Of a stretch of DNA of 64,000 bases, positions 18,260 through 27,301 are shown in pieces. Below the pieces are notes generated by a model, which saw nothing but the letters and a program-made list of their open reading frames with translations, had not been told where the DNA came from and made no database searches. The stretch's first letter is position 1; each line of letters opens with the position of its first letter. Origin of the DNA: Gilliamella sp. wkB108 (GTDB lineage Bacteria > Pseudomonadota > Gammaproteobacteria > Enterobacterales > Orbaceae); the NCBI RefSeq assembly GCF_001690195.1, contig NZ_LZGM01000015.1, forward strand, positions 100,453 to 164,452. The letters are read 5' to 3'. Position numbers and translations under genes: made by a program.

Positions 18260-19633
18260 ATGAGCGTTACATCTTCAAACAATGATCTTAAACGAAATCT
18301 ATCGAATCGACATATTCAGTTAATTGCAATTAGTGGGGCAATTGGCACAGGATTATTTATGGGATCAGGAAAGACGATAAGTCTTGCTGGACCTTCAATT
18401 ATTTTTGTCTATATGATTATTGGTTTTATTCTGTTTTTTGTTATGCGAGCAATGGGAGAAATACTGCTCTCTAACTTAAATTATAAATCTTTTAGTGATT
18501 TTGCAAATGATCTGCTAGGACCATGGGCGGGATTTTTCACTGGCTGGACTTATTGGTTTTGTTGGGTTATTACAGGGATAGCGGATGTCGTTGCTATAGC
18601 CGGTTATGCTCAGCATTGGTTTCCTGATTTACAAGCATGGATCCCTATGCTCTTAACTGTTATCGTATTGTTAGTATTAAATTTATTAACAGTAAGAATG
18701 TTTGGTGAGACTGAGTTTTGGTTTTCAATGATTAAAATCATTGCCATTTTAGCCCTTATTGTGATTGGACTTGTATTAATTTTGACAGCTTATCACTCTG
18801 AGCAAACTAATACTACAGCTGCATTTTCAAACCTTTGGGAATATGGTGGTCTTTTCCCTCACGGCACTATGGGCTTTTTTGCTGGTTTCCAAATTGCGAT
18901 TTTTGCGTTCGTCGGTATTGAACTTGTTGGTACAACTGCCGCTGAAACAGTTGATCCTAATAAAAATTTACCACGAGCAATCAACTCAGTACCTGCACGA
19001 ATTATCTTTTTCTATGTTTTTGCTTTAATCATTATTATGAGTGTCACTCCATGGAGTGCGATTTCACCGAATAAAAGTCCTTTTGTTGAACTTTTTACCT
19101 TGATAGGATTACCAGCAGCGGCGAGTATAATTAACTTCGTTGTACTTACTTCGGCAGCTTCTTCGGCCAATAGTGGGATCTATTCAACAAGTCGTATGTT
19201 GTTTGGTTTAGCTAAAAAACAAGATGCACCAGAACATTTCGGTAAATTATCACGTCGTTCTGTGCCTGCTAATGGTTTATTGTTTTCTTGTACATGTTTA
19301 TTTGGTGGCGTGGTTCTGATTTATTTAGTACCGAATGTCATTGAAGCTTTTACCATTGTGACCACTATTTCAGCTATTTTATTTATGTTTATCTGGTCAA
19401 TGATTCTAATTTCTTATATTGCATATCGTCGCAAAAAAAATCAATTACACCAGCAATCTAATTTTAAAATGCCTGGTGGTATATTGATGTGCTATATTTG
19501 TTTGGCATTTTTTGCCTTTGTCATTGTATTGCTAACTTTAGAAACTGATACTTGCCAAGCTTTAATTGCTACACCAATTTGGTTTGTTATTTTAGGTGTG
19601 AGTTATTATTTTAGATCGTTAAAACGTCAATAA
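18260..19633 (+). CDS. cycA: D-serine/D-alanine/glycine transporter CycA
   Basis: A 457-residue APC-superfamily permease with about 12 membrane segments. NRHIQLIAISGAIGTGLFMG, SGKTISLAGPSIIFVYMIIG and NYKSFSDFANDLLGPWAGFF are nearly identical to E. coli CycA, which imports glycine, D-alanine and D-serine with protons. SAASSANSGIYSTSRMLFGL is also conserved. The N terminus is about 10 residues shorter than in E. coli. It stands alone and converges on the TerC-family gene. Confidence 0.94.
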   Translation: MSVTSSNNDLKRNLSNRHIQLIAISGAIGTGLFMGSGKTISLAGPSIIFVYMIIGFILFFVMRAMGEILLSNLNYKSFSDFANDLLGPWAGFFTGWTYWFCWVITGIADVVAIAGYAQHWFPDLQAWIPMLLTVIVLLVLNLLTVRMFGETEFWFSMIKIIAILALIVIGLVLILTAYHSEQTNTTAAFSNLWEYGGLFPHGTMGFFAGFQIAIFAFVGIELVGTTAAETVDPNKNLPRAINSVPARIIFFYVFALIIIMSVTPWSAISPNKSPFVELFTLIGLPAAASIINFVVLTSAASSANSGIYSTSRMLFGLAKKQDAPEHFGKLSRRSVPANGLLFSCTCLFGGVVLIYLVPNVIEAFTIVTTISAILFMFIWSMILISYIAYRRKKNQLHQQSNFKMPGGILMCYICLAFFAFVIVLLTLETDTCQALIATPIWFVILGVSYYFRSLKRQ

Positions 19634-19647
19634 TCATGCGTTATTTT

Positions 19648-19668
19648 TTGGCAGGAATTCCCTGCCAA
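19648..19668. repeat. Inverted repeat between convergent genes
   Basis: TTGGCAGG, AATTC, CCTGCCAA between the ends of cycA and the TerC-family gene. Neither strand has a proper T-run after it, so it is at best an atypical bidirectional terminator. Confidence 0.4.
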
Positions 19669-19690
19669 TTATCAACGTTCACTTACCCAA

Positions 19691-20713
19691 CTATTTATTT
19701 TTTTTCCCTGGCCAAATGAAACTTGCAATAATGCCAAGTGATAGTATACCTAATACAATATAAAGACTCATCGTTGGGCTGATATCTATGCCAAAATCAA
19801 AAAGATGATAACTCGCATTTAATGCCAATTTAATGGCAATAAAAAACAACAAACAGACAACTGCTTTACCGAGATGTACCAGATATTGTTTCATCGCTTC
19901 TAATACAAAATACATTGTTCTTAGCCCCAAAATCGCAAAAATCATGGCACTATATACAATCAAAGGTTCGCGACTTACAGCAATGACGGCGGGAACTGAA
20001 TCGAAAGCAAACATCACATCACTGATTTCAATAACCATAACGCATAAAAAAAGAGGTGTAGCATATAAAATACTTTTGGGGATTTTATTAACTAAATCTT
20101 GATTTTCGGGTTTAGCAAGCTCGATATTCAGTTGTTTTTGGCTTAATAGAAAGTGATTACCGACTATTTTCGGATAGGTAGGAAAGAGACGTTTTGCTAT
20201 ACGATAAGCAATGTGTTTGGAATAATCTTTAATTTGATCATCTTCCTCACGTTTTTTTATCATCATTATTCCTGTGAATGCGACGATCACCGAGAATACT
20301 AACTCCATCCATGAACCTAAAGATAATAGCCCTGTTCCAATCAGGACAAAAATAGCACGGAATATAATAGCACCTATAATTCCCCAATATAGTATACGAT
20401 GACGGTAATTATTAGGAATAGCAAACCATGAAAATAGCGCCATAATAACAAATAGATTATCGACAGATAACGCTTTTTCCAGTACATAACCTGTGATAAA
20501 GAGACTTGCTGCTTCACTACCATGGTGTAGATATAAATAGAGAGTGAATCCTAAAGCGACGGCGATCCAAAAAAGTGACCAGCCAATGGCATTACTTAAA
20601 CTTATAGGTTTATCATTATGATGAGCATAGAGATCTAAAAAGATAGCTACAGTAGTTAATACAACAAATACTATAACCGTTTCTATTGGGAAACCTAAGG
20701 AACTATGGAACAT
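19691..20713 (-). CDS. TerC-family integral membrane protein (Alx-like)
   Basis: A 340-residue protein with about nine hydrophobic segments. FITGYVLEKALSVDNLFVIM and EISDVMFAFDSVPAVIAVSR are the two TerC signature regions with conserved acidic residues, and FAILGLRTMYFVLEAM follows. TerC/Alx proteins are linked to manganese export and tellurite or alkaline stress. E. coli alx is controlled by a manganese riboswitch; I do not recognise one in the leader here. The exact substrate is unknown. Confidence 0.88.
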   Translation of the reverse strand: MFHSSLGFPIETVIVFVVLTTVAIFLDLYAHHNDKPISLSNAIGWSLFWIAVALGFTLYLYLHHGSEAASLFITGYVLEKALSVDNLFVIMALFSWFAIPNNYRHRILYWGIIGAIIFRAIFVLIGTGLLSLGSWMELVFSVIVAFTGIMMIKKREEDDQIKDYSKHIAYRIAKRLFPTYPKIVGNHFLLSQKQLNIELAKPENQDLVNKIPKSILYATPLFLCVMVIEISDVMFAFDSVPAVIAVSREPLIVYSAMIFAILGLRTMYFVLEAMKQYLVHLGKAVVCLLFFIAIKLALNASYHLFDFGIDISPTMSLYIVLGILSLGIIASFIWPGKKNK

Positions 20714-20899
20714 AAGTTGTCACCTAATTTTACGTTTTATTTTTGAAATAATCTGATTTGTTGGATCTACTGCTTACTATCAATTTATCCAACATGATTA
20801 TAAAAGTGATTGAGTATATATTGATAGGTAGATCAAAAAAAGATATATTTGTGTTCTCTTTTTAACTGTTTTAATTTCATCAAATTTGAGCAAATTCTC

Positions 20900-22339
20900 A
20901 TGACGAATTTCAAAGTATTTTTTTTATTTGTTCTATTTTCCTTTTCAGCCTTATTACACGCACAATCTGTAGAATCTTACCTTTCTTACTTACCAAAAGG
21001 AAGTGATATATCAATTTTGGTTCAATCAGTGGGTAGTAATCCCAAAACATTAGCAAAATATCAAAGTAATCAATTCAAACAACCTGCTAGTACTTTAAAA
21101 ATTGTAACGGCGTTAGCAGCTGAATTAGAGTTAGGGAGTGATTTTCGTTTTGAAACACGTATGCTAACTAATGGCTCAATTAGTAATAAACAGTTAAATG
21201 GTGATCTTATTATACAATTAAGTGGAGATCCAACTTTTGATCGGGTTAGATTAAAAAGCATGCTAAGTTCTCTTCGTCAGCAAGGGATGGAAAAAATTGT
21301 TGGTAATATTATTTTAGATACCGCAGTATTTGCCAGCCACGACAATGCACCAGGTTGGTCATGGGATAATTTGACGGCTTGCTATAATGCACCACCCTCA
21401 GCGGCTATTGTTGATGACAATTGCTTTTTTGCTTCTATCACACCAGGTAAAGTGGGTAGCAAAGCGGCTGTTACAGTATCATCTAACTATCCTGTGGCAG
21501 TAACCAGTAATATCAAAACCATTGCCGGAAACTCTAAGGATTTGAATGACAAATATTGTGAATTGGATGTAAGTCACTCAGCCAAAAACCGTTATCATTT
21601 ATCGGGTTGTATTGCCGCCAACGCTGAAAAGACACCATTAAAATTCGCCGTAATAGATAGTGTAGAGTATTTCTCGTCTATTTTGAAAAATGAACTTAAA
21701 CAACAAAAAATAACCTATACTGGTAATCTTACAGAACGCAACTCGAGAGTAAATGCAAAGTTGACGCTGTTAAACGCAACGCAATCAGCTCCTCTTTCTG
21801 AATTATTAACAGTTATGTTAAAAAAATCGAATAATTTATATGCAGATACTATTTTCAGAACCTTAGGCGCTCACTATTATAATATTTCCGGTACATGGCG
21901 AAATGGTGGTGATGCAGTTAAACAGATTTTACAAAAGAAAGCGGGTATAAACCTTGAAAACTCAGTGATTGTTGATGGTTCTGGATTGTCGCGATTAAAT
22001 TTAGTGAGTGCCGATAAATTAATGGAAATTTTGCAATATATAGCTCTGCATGATTCACAGTTAGGGCTAATTGACAAACTGCCAATTGCCGGAGTTGACG
22101 GGACTTTGCAATATCGCAAAAGTTTAAGCCAAGCACCTTTCAAAGATATCATCCGGGCTAAAACTGGGTATATACAAGGAAGTTATAATCTAGCTGGCTT
22201 TATTCAAAAAGCCGACGGTGGCTATACTGCTTTTGTTCAGTTATTATCAGGTTATCAGGTTGATACTAAAAGCGAACCAAAAAATAGCGCGATTATGCGT
22301 TTTGAATCTGAGTTTTATAAAAATTTCGTCAATAAATAA
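20900..22339 (+). CDS. dacB: D-alanyl-D-alanine carboxypeptidase/endopeptidase (PBP4)
   Basis: A 479-residue periplasmic enzyme trimming and cleaving peptidoglycan cross-links. A signal peptide (MTNFKVFFLFVLFSFSALLH followed by AQ) is cleaved near residue 22. The catalytic SxxK is S64-T-L-K67 (PASTLKIVTA), the SxN motif is in LKKSNNLYADT, and KTG is in RAKTGYIQGS. I start at the ATG at 20900, which begins the signal peptide; the frame stays open 51 bp further upstream without meaning. A clear terminator follows. Length matches E. coli DacB (477). Confidence 0.94.
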   Translation: MTNFKVFFLFVLFSFSALLHAQSVESYLSYLPKGSDISILVQSVGSNPKTLAKYQSNQFKQPASTLKIVTALAAELELGSDFRFETRMLTNGSISNKQLNGDLIIQLSGDPTFDRVRLKSMLSSLRQQGMEKIVGNIILDTAVFASHDNAPGWSWDNLTACYNAPPSAAIVDDNCFFASITPGKVGSKAAVTVSSNYPVAVTSNIKTIAGNSKDLNDKYCELDVSHSAKNRYHLSGCIAANAEKTPLKFAVIDSVEYFSSILKNELKQQKITYTGNLTERNSRVNAKLTLLNATQSAPLSELLTVMLKKSNNLYADTIFRTLGAHYYNISGTWRNGGDAVKQILQKKAGINLENSVIVDGSGLSRLNLVSADKLMEILQYIALHDSQLGLIDKLPIAGVDGTLQYRKSLSQAPFKDIIRAKTGYIQGSYNLAGFIQKADGGYTAFVQLLSGYQVDTKSEPKNSAIMRFESEFYKNFVNK

Positions 22340-22363
22340 TTGGCAAAAATGACGCATCTATTT

Positions 22364-22411
22364 TCAGGACACATTTGCTGAATTTGACATATATGTGTCC
22401 TGAGATTTTTT
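22364..22411 (+). terminator. Terminator of dacB
   Basis: CAGGACACAT (22365-22374) pairs with ATGTGTCCTG (22393-22402) around an 18-nt loop and is followed by a T-run on the plus strand. Confidence 0.75.
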
Positions 22412-22428
22412 GTCAATTGTTATTCTGA

Positions 22429-24264
22429 TTACAAATTATCTGCTAAAAAACCGCCACTTTGATGCTTCCAAAGTTGTGCATACAATCCATTTTTCTTTAA
22501 TAGTTCTTGATGAGTACCTTGTTCAATAATTTTACCTTGATCAAGTACAATTAACCTATCCATTGCAGCAATGGTTGATAACCGGTGAGCAATAGCAATA
22601 ACTGTTTTCCCTTCCATTAAGGTATACAAGCTTTCTTGAATTGCTTGTTCAATTTCGGAATCAAGTGCGCTGGTGGCTTCATCTAAAAGCAGAATCGGTG
22701 CATTTTTTAAAATAACTCGTGCGATAGCGATACGTTGTCTTTGCCCACCAGAGAGTTTTATTCCACGTTCACCTACAAACGCATCATAACCCTTTCTTCC
22801 ATTTGCATCGACTAATGATTGAATAAAGTTATCAGCTTGTGCTTTTTGTGCCGCTTTTATCATATCTTGTTCAGAAGCTAAGTTATTTCCATATAATAGA
22901 TTTTCTCGTACTGAACGATGCAATAAAGAGGTATCTTGCGTCACCATACCAATTTGTGCGCGTAAACTCTCTTGGCTTACTGTCGTGATATCTTGATCAT
23001 CAATAATAATTTGTCCACTTTGTAAATCATAAAAACGCAGTAATAAATTAATCAATGTCGATTTACCAGCACCAGAACGCCCGACTAAACCAATTTTTTC
23101 TCCCGGATTAATGGTCAGATCCAAATCTTCAATAACACGTTTATTGAGTTTTTCATCATAATTGAAATGAATATGTTTAAACTCTATTTTCCCTTGGTTA
23201 ACTTGAAGTTGTTTAGCATTAGGTTGATCGGTAACGGTTTTAGCTACAGAAAATGTATTAACCCCATCTTTAACGATACCAATATTTTCAAACAGGGCAG
23301 CTATTTCCCACATGATCCAATGAGATAAACCATTTAATCGTAGAGCTACAGCTGTTGTAGTGGCAATTGCACCTATCGCGACTAATTGATTTGTCCATAG
23401 CCACAAAGAAACACCGGTAGTACTTAAGATTAATGAAATGGTCAATAAGTGGTTAACAATTTCAAAACTACTTACCAGTCGCATTTGTTTGTTGACGGTA
23501 ACTAAAAAATCATCCATTGATTCTTGCGCATATTTAGCTTCATTACCGGCGTGAGAAAAGAGCTTAACTGTCATGATATTGGTATAGGCATCAGTTACAC
23601 GTCCTGTCATTGTGGAACGGGCATCAGCTTGCATACTAGCAATTTTACTAAGGCGCGGAATAAAATAATACATCGCAATACCGTAAATGACACACCAACC
23701 CAGAAATGGCAATAATAGCCAAGGCTCTAAATGTCCGATGATTGTAGCCATAGTGATAAAAGAGATCAGTACAAATATCAATATATCAGCAATTAAAAAA
23801 CAAGTATCTCTCACTGCTAATGCGGTTTGCATGACTTTTGCTGAGATTCTTCCGGCAAATTCATCCTGAAAAAAACGCATACTTTGATTAAGTACTAATC
23901 GATGTAAATTCCAACGCATTCTCATCGGAAAATTACCGGCTAAGCATTGGTGTTTAATGATCGTTTGCAATCCAACAACTAAGGTACTTGCTAAGATAAC
24001 TAATGCTAATAAAAGTAATGTACTTTTTTCTTGTTGCCAGAATTTATCGGGTTCAACAACAGCCAACCAATCAACAATTTTTCCTAGTGCGGCAAATAGA
24101 AACGCTTCAAAAGCGCCACCTAACGCACTAAGTATAATAAGCAAAAACATAAAAACACGTATGCCTTTAGTTGATTGTAAAATAAAGCTAAAAATAGTTT
24201 TAGCTGTGGGTTGAGGTTCATCTTTAGGATAAGGTGATACCATTTTTTCAAAAAATCGATACAT
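22429..24264 (-). CDS. ABC exporter, fused permease and ATPase
   Basis: A 611-residue MsbA-type half-transporter that should work as a dimer. The first 340 residues hold about six membrane helices, starting near RVFMFLLIILSALGGAFEAF. The nucleotide-binding domain shows the Walker A GLVGRSGAGKSTLINLLLRF, signature KLSGGQRQRIAIARVIL, Walker B ILLLDEATSALD and switch histidine AIAHRLST. It belongs to the lipid/multidrug exporter class, but nothing in the sequence fixes the substrate. It is monocistronic and converges on dacB. Confidence 0.88.
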   Translation of the reverse strand: MYRFFEKMVSPYPKDEPQPTAKTIFSFILQSTKGIRVFMFLLIILSALGGAFEAFLFAALGKIVDWLAVVEPDKFWQQEKSTLLLLALVILASTLVVGLQTIIKHQCLAGNFPMRMRWNLHRLVLNQSMRFFQDEFAGRISAKVMQTALAVRDTCFLIADILIFVLISFITMATIIGHLEPWLLLPFLGWCVIYGIAMYYFIPRLSKIASMQADARSTMTGRVTDAYTNIMTVKLFSHAGNEAKYAQESMDDFLVTVNKQMRLVSSFEIVNHLLTISLILSTTGVSLWLWTNQLVAIGAIATTTAVALRLNGLSHWIMWEIAALFENIGIVKDGVNTFSVAKTVTDQPNAKQLQVNQGKIEFKHIHFNYDEKLNKRVIEDLDLTINPGEKIGLVGRSGAGKSTLINLLLRFYDLQSGQIIIDDQDITTVSQESLRAQIGMVTQDTSLLHRSVRENLLYGNNLASEQDMIKAAQKAQADNFIQSLVDANGRKGYDAFVGERGIKLSGGQRQRIAIARVILKNAPILLLDEATSALDSEIEQAIQESLYTLMEGKTVIAIAHRLSTIAAMDRLIVLDQGKIIEQGTHQELLKKNGLYAQLWKHQSGGFLADNL

Positions 24265-24290
24265 AACAAACCTAGTTATAAATAAGATTA

Positions 24291-24314
24291 TTCATTGATA
24301 TAAGAATCAATGAA
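24291..24314. repeat. Inverted repeat upstream of the ABC exporter
   Basis: TTCATTGAT and ATCAATGAA separated by 6 bp, 27 bp upstream of the exporter start. It could be a repressor operator; no partner is known. Confidence 0.4.
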
Positions 24315-24426
24315 ATTTAAAAAGCGAGGAGGAGTGCGGTTAGATCCGGATTATCTTTGCACCAAAAATTTATATAACATCTAAATTATAGCCACTTGAG
24401 TATATACCTATTATTGCTGAAGTTAT

Positions 24427-24470
24427 AAAAAAGGAATTTGAGGGAATTAGTTAGTATAAAATTCCCTCAA
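24427..24470 (-). terminator. Terminator of the S24-like regulator gene
   Basis: TTGAGGGAATT (24438-24448) pairs with AATTCCCTCAA (24460-24470). On the minus strand the stem is followed by a T-run (24427-24432). It lies 46 bp after the stop of the regulator at 24516. Confidence 0.65.
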
Positions 24471-24515
24471 TTTGGTGATTATATATTGAATAGACGTATA
24501 TGGCTATTGATTTAC

Positions 24516-25208
24516 TCAAAAAATATCTTTAATAATTTGAACAACACGACCAACGATCTGATATTTTTCAAAATCAGCTTTTGGTACATCAAGGGTTGGG
24601 TATTGGTTATTATTGCAAATTAACACCCAACCACCGAGGGTTAAACGAATTTTTCTAAGTAAAGTGAAGTTCTCATATTCAATTAAGTATATGGCACCGT
24701 CAACAATATCGGCTACTTGTGTATTAATAATAAGTCCGTCATTGTTTTTTATCTCAGGTGACATTAAATCGCCTTTTGCCCAGTAGATAATTAATTTTTT
24801 GATATCTAATCCGCGATGAGAGACCCAACCTTCGACAACCGGATAATTCATAACAGGTGGCGTTTCTCGAATATAGCGCTGAGTTTGTGCTTCTTCTTTG
24901 CTAGGTAACTGTTTTTTATATACAGGAATGCGTAAGATGTTTTCGTTATATACATCTTCATCATCATCTTCAGGATCAATAACTTCTAATCGATATCCTG
25001 TAGCTAGCCAATTGAAAGAAACATTACATTTTTCAGCAATAACTTCTAGACGAGTCAGTGATGGATATGTTTTGCCAGATAAATAGTCTCTAATCACTGT
25101 TTCGGACATATCGCACTTTTTGGCAAAAGCTGAAACTGATAAACCTTGCATAGAAGTGTGTAATCTATCTTTAAATGTTTTAACATTTTTATTCTTAATC
25201 ATATTCAT
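24516..25208 (-). CDS. CI-like regulator with a degenerate S24 peptidase domain
   Basis: A 230-residue XRE/S24 protein like phage CI repressors. The helix-turn-helix is at about residues 22-70 (LSVSAFAKKCDMSETVIRDY). The C-terminal domain shows the S24 pattern WAKGDLMSPEIKNNDGLI, where the catalytic serine of the usual GDSMxP is leucine (L148). Lys186 (LLRKI) is kept. No Ala-Gly cleavage site is evident. It probably dimerises through this domain but cannot self-cleave, so it would not respond to RecA in the usual way. No other phage genes are nearby, so it looks like a domesticated orphan. The target is unknown. Confidence 0.8.
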   Translation of the reverse strand: MNMIKNKNVKTFKDRLHTSMQGLSVSAFAKKCDMSETVIRDYLSGKTYPSLTRLEVIAEKCNVSFNWLATGYRLEVIDPEDDDEDVYNENILRIPVYKKQLPSKEEAQTQRYIRETPPVMNYPVVEGWVSHRGLDIKKLIIYWAKGDLMSPEIKNNDGLIINTQVADIVDGAIYLIEYENFTLLRKIRLTLGGWVLICNNNQYPTLDVPKADFEKYQIVGRVVQIIKDIF

Positions 25209-25493
25209 TTCTGACCTGTTTTTCTCCTATCATCCATATAGTAATTATATTTCATATTTTAAAAATTTTGTATCGCAATATCAAATGAAAAGTCAATATT
25301 AAGATATGTTTTTCTTTTACTTAAAACCGATAATTCGTTTTTATATTTTAATGTTCAGGCTATTTTGCGTTTTAAAGTATTTAATGTTCTTTTTTTTTAA
25401 ATCAATTATTTTTTGTTTTTCTGTTTGTATTTAGTTGTTTTCTGCGATATTTTGGCATTTTTTTATACTTTTTAAGTGTTTTATATTTGAAAT
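25209..25493. other. AT-rich intergenic stretch, no gene seen
   Basis: Very AT- and T-rich sequence upstream of the regulator at 24516. I see no coding frame with a ribosome binding site. Scattered ATCGCA/TGCGAT half-sites (near 25271 and 25443) could be regulator targets but are too far apart to argue. Confidence 0.4.
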
Positions 25494-25507
25494 TTGATAT
25501 TTATCAA
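25494..25507. promoter_or_regulatory. Perfect FNR consensus site
   Basis: TTGATATTTATCAA matches TTGAT-N4-ATCAA in all ten defined positions. A TAAAAT (-10 like) lies at 25525-25530 on the plus strand and TATAAA boxes lie on the minus strand, so the controlled promoter is unclear. FNR senses low oxygen. Confidence 0.45.
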
Positions 25508-25619
25508 AAATGCATTTCACCTAATAAAATTGATGATATTTTTTTAACATATTGTTTTTATTGGTAATATTTATTTTTTGCAGATAATGCGGTAATAAAT
25601 TAAAAAACAAATAAAAACG

Positions 25620-25737
25620 TTGACTAAAGCGAAAAAAAATGGATAATAAGCAGGGTAAGGATTTTTCATTGTTTTCTTTCCTTATATTCCTTATATTTCA
25701 TGTTGGCCTGTATAATTTTATACAGGTCTTTTTTTTA
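25620..25737 (+). ncRNA. Candidate small RNA with own promoter and terminator
   Basis: TTGACT (25620-25625), 16 bases, GATAAT (25642-25647) forms a good sigma-70 promoter. About 80 bases later a strong terminator ends the transcript at about 25735. No plus-strand gene lies between, and the only frame (38 residues from 25639) starts before the expected transcript and runs through the terminator. The predicted RNA has a C/T-rich middle (TTTCTTTCCTTATATTCC), which could pair with ribosome binding sites. Homology to known small RNAs was not recognised. Confidence 0.4.
25707..25737 (+). terminator. Strong terminator upstream of tatA/E
   Basis: CCTGTATAA and TTATACAGG form a near-perfect hairpin (25707-25726) followed by TC and a run of nine T. 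Confidence 0.85.
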
Positions 25738-25854
25738 TTCCTTATCTTGTCATGAAATCCCGCCATAAAAAGAGTATAATAGTAATTATGTTTCAAGTGA
25801 GCTTAAAATCTAGCCATTAACTAAAACGTAATATATATTTAAGAGGATTCTTAT

Positions 25855-26031
25855 ATGTCATTTAGTATCCCACATCTTCTAGTATTTCTTGCTGTGGTAG
25901 TATTGTTGTTCGGAACTAACAAATTACGTAATTTGGGTTCAGATCTTGGTTTGGCATTGAAAGGTTTTAAGAAAGCCATGAATGATGACGAGATTGAATC
26001 TAAAAAAGATGACAATTTAAATAAAAAATAA
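25855..26031 (+). CDS. Sec-independent translocase subunit TatA/TatE
   Basis: A 58-residue protein: [20 protein letters not shown] then [20 protein letters not shown]. One membrane helix, the conserved FG hinge and an amphipathic helix with LG-D-LG-AL-GFK identify TatA/TatE, the pore-forming part of the twin-arginine exporter for folded proteins. The acidic/lysine tail is short. AAGAGGATTCTTAT precedes the ATG, and a TATAAT box lies at 25775-25780. No tatB or tatC is adjacent, so it is either a detached tatA or a tatE. Confidence 0.9.
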   Translation: MSFSIPHLLVFLAVVVLLFGTNKLRNLGSDLGLALKGFKKAMNDDEIESKKDDNLNKK

Positions 26032-26045
26032 TTATTGTGCCTAGT

Positions 26046-27230
26046 ATGAATATCCATTTCGATGTTGCAATCGTTGGTGGCGGATTAGTTGGTTTAGCCA
26101 CCGCCTGTGCGCTTAGTCAATGTGATCTTAACATTGCTATTATTGACACTAAGATCCATCAAAATGCTGATTTACTCGTGGATGAAATAGGAATACGAGC
26201 TTCAGCGATTAATGGTTCAACTCAACACTATTTTTCACAAATAGGTATCTGGGATGATTTGTGTGCCAGTCAACGAGTTCAAGCATTTACAGAGATAGGT
26301 GTATGGGAAAAAAATGGTCAAGCTCAATTATCTGCTCATGCACAAGATTATGGTTATCAAAATTTAGGCTATATCATCGAAAATCATGTCATATCACATT
26401 ATCTTTACCAATATGCTTTAACTTGTTCTAATATTACTATTTTTAGCAGTGAAGCGATTAATAGCGTATTTAATGACGATTATGCTTGCTTGACACTTGC
26501 TGATAATACGCATTTACAAGCTAAGCTTGTTATTGGCGCTGATGGCGCTCACTCTTGGATCCGTCAGCAAGAGAATATTGCTATTTTTGAGCGTAACTAT
26601 CTTCATCATGCGCTGATCACAACAGTAACGACTGAATATCCACATCAATTTTGTGCTAAGCAGATTTTTTACCCAAACGGTATTATTGCTTTTCTGCCAC
26701 TTTGGCAAACAAATAAAAGCTGTTTAGTTTGGTCAACTAAGCCTGATGAAGCGGCAAATTTAGCTTCTATTTCTGAGATAGAATTTGCAAATGAGTTATT
26801 CGCCTTAACGGGTGATAAGGTTGGTCGATGCCAGTTAGTTAACCCTAGAATGGTATTTCCATTAAAAGCCCGTTTTGCTAAACGTTTTGTTAAACATCGA
26901 TTAGTGTTAATTGGTGATGCGGCTCATACCATTCATCCGTTAGCTGGACAAGGTGTTAATTTAGGGTTTCAAGACTCGGCGTTATTAGTTGCGACCATTA
27001 AAGAATTAGTGAGTAGTAACAAAGATATCGGTTTACCAATAAATTTGAAAACATATCAATTTACACGTCGTAAAGAAACGTTGGTTATGCTGGCAGCTAT
27101 GCGCACTATTCAAGATATGTTTAATGGTGATCATCTTGTGAAAAAGATGCTAAGAACTATTGGAATGAATGCTATAGATCATTGTTCACCAGTGAAAAAA
27201 CAACTGATTAAATATGCTATGCATATTTAA
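26046..27230 (+). CDS. FAD-dependent hydroxylase, UbiF/UbiI/UbiH family
   Basis: A 394-residue flavoprotein monooxygenase. FDVAIVGGGLVGLATACALS is the FAD-binding GxGxxG, VIGADGAHSWIR the DG motif, and VLIGDAAHTIHPLAGQGVNL the GD motif of the family. Members hydroxylate the aromatic ring in ubiquinone synthesis; HTIHPLAGQGVNLGFQD is shared by UbiF, UbiI and UbiH. Which ring position is used cannot be read from the sequence. The ATG at 26046 is preferred to a GTG at 26037. It starts 14 bp after tatA/E and may be cotranscribed. Confidence 0.88.
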   Translation: MNIHFDVAIVGGGLVGLATACALSQCDLNIAIIDTKIHQNADLLVDEIGIRASAINGSTQHYFSQIGIWDDLCASQRVQAFTEIGVWEKNGQAQLSAHAQDYGYQNLGYIIENHVISHYLYQYALTCSNITIFSSEAINSVFNDDYACLTLADNTHLQAKLVIGADGAHSWIRQQENIAIFERNYLHHALITTVTTEYPHQFCAKQIFYPNGIIAFLPLWQTNKSCLVWSTKPDEAANLASISEIEFANELFALTGDKVGRCQLVNPRMVFPLKARFAKRFVKHRLVLIGDAAHTIHPLAGQGVNLGFQDSALLVATIKELVSSNKDIGLPINLKTYQFTRRKETLVMLAAMRTIQDMFNGDHLVKKMLRTIGMNAIDHCSPVKKQLIKYAMHI

Positions 27231-27301
27231 CCAGCTATGATTAACTGTGTTTGTTGCAAGATATCCCAAGCTCACTTATTAAATTTAAAACCATTGTTTT
27301 A

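Noticed and set aside
24332..24345. DNA uptake sequence (GAGTGCGGT resembling the Pasteurellaceae AAGTGCGGT)
   Set aside because: A single imperfect occurrence was noticed; uptake sequences should occur many times in 64 kb.
25639..25755. A 38-residue hydrophobic frame (MDNKQGKDFSLFSFLIFLIF...)
   Set aside because: It begins before the predicted transcript start, has no ribosome binding site and runs through a strong terminator.
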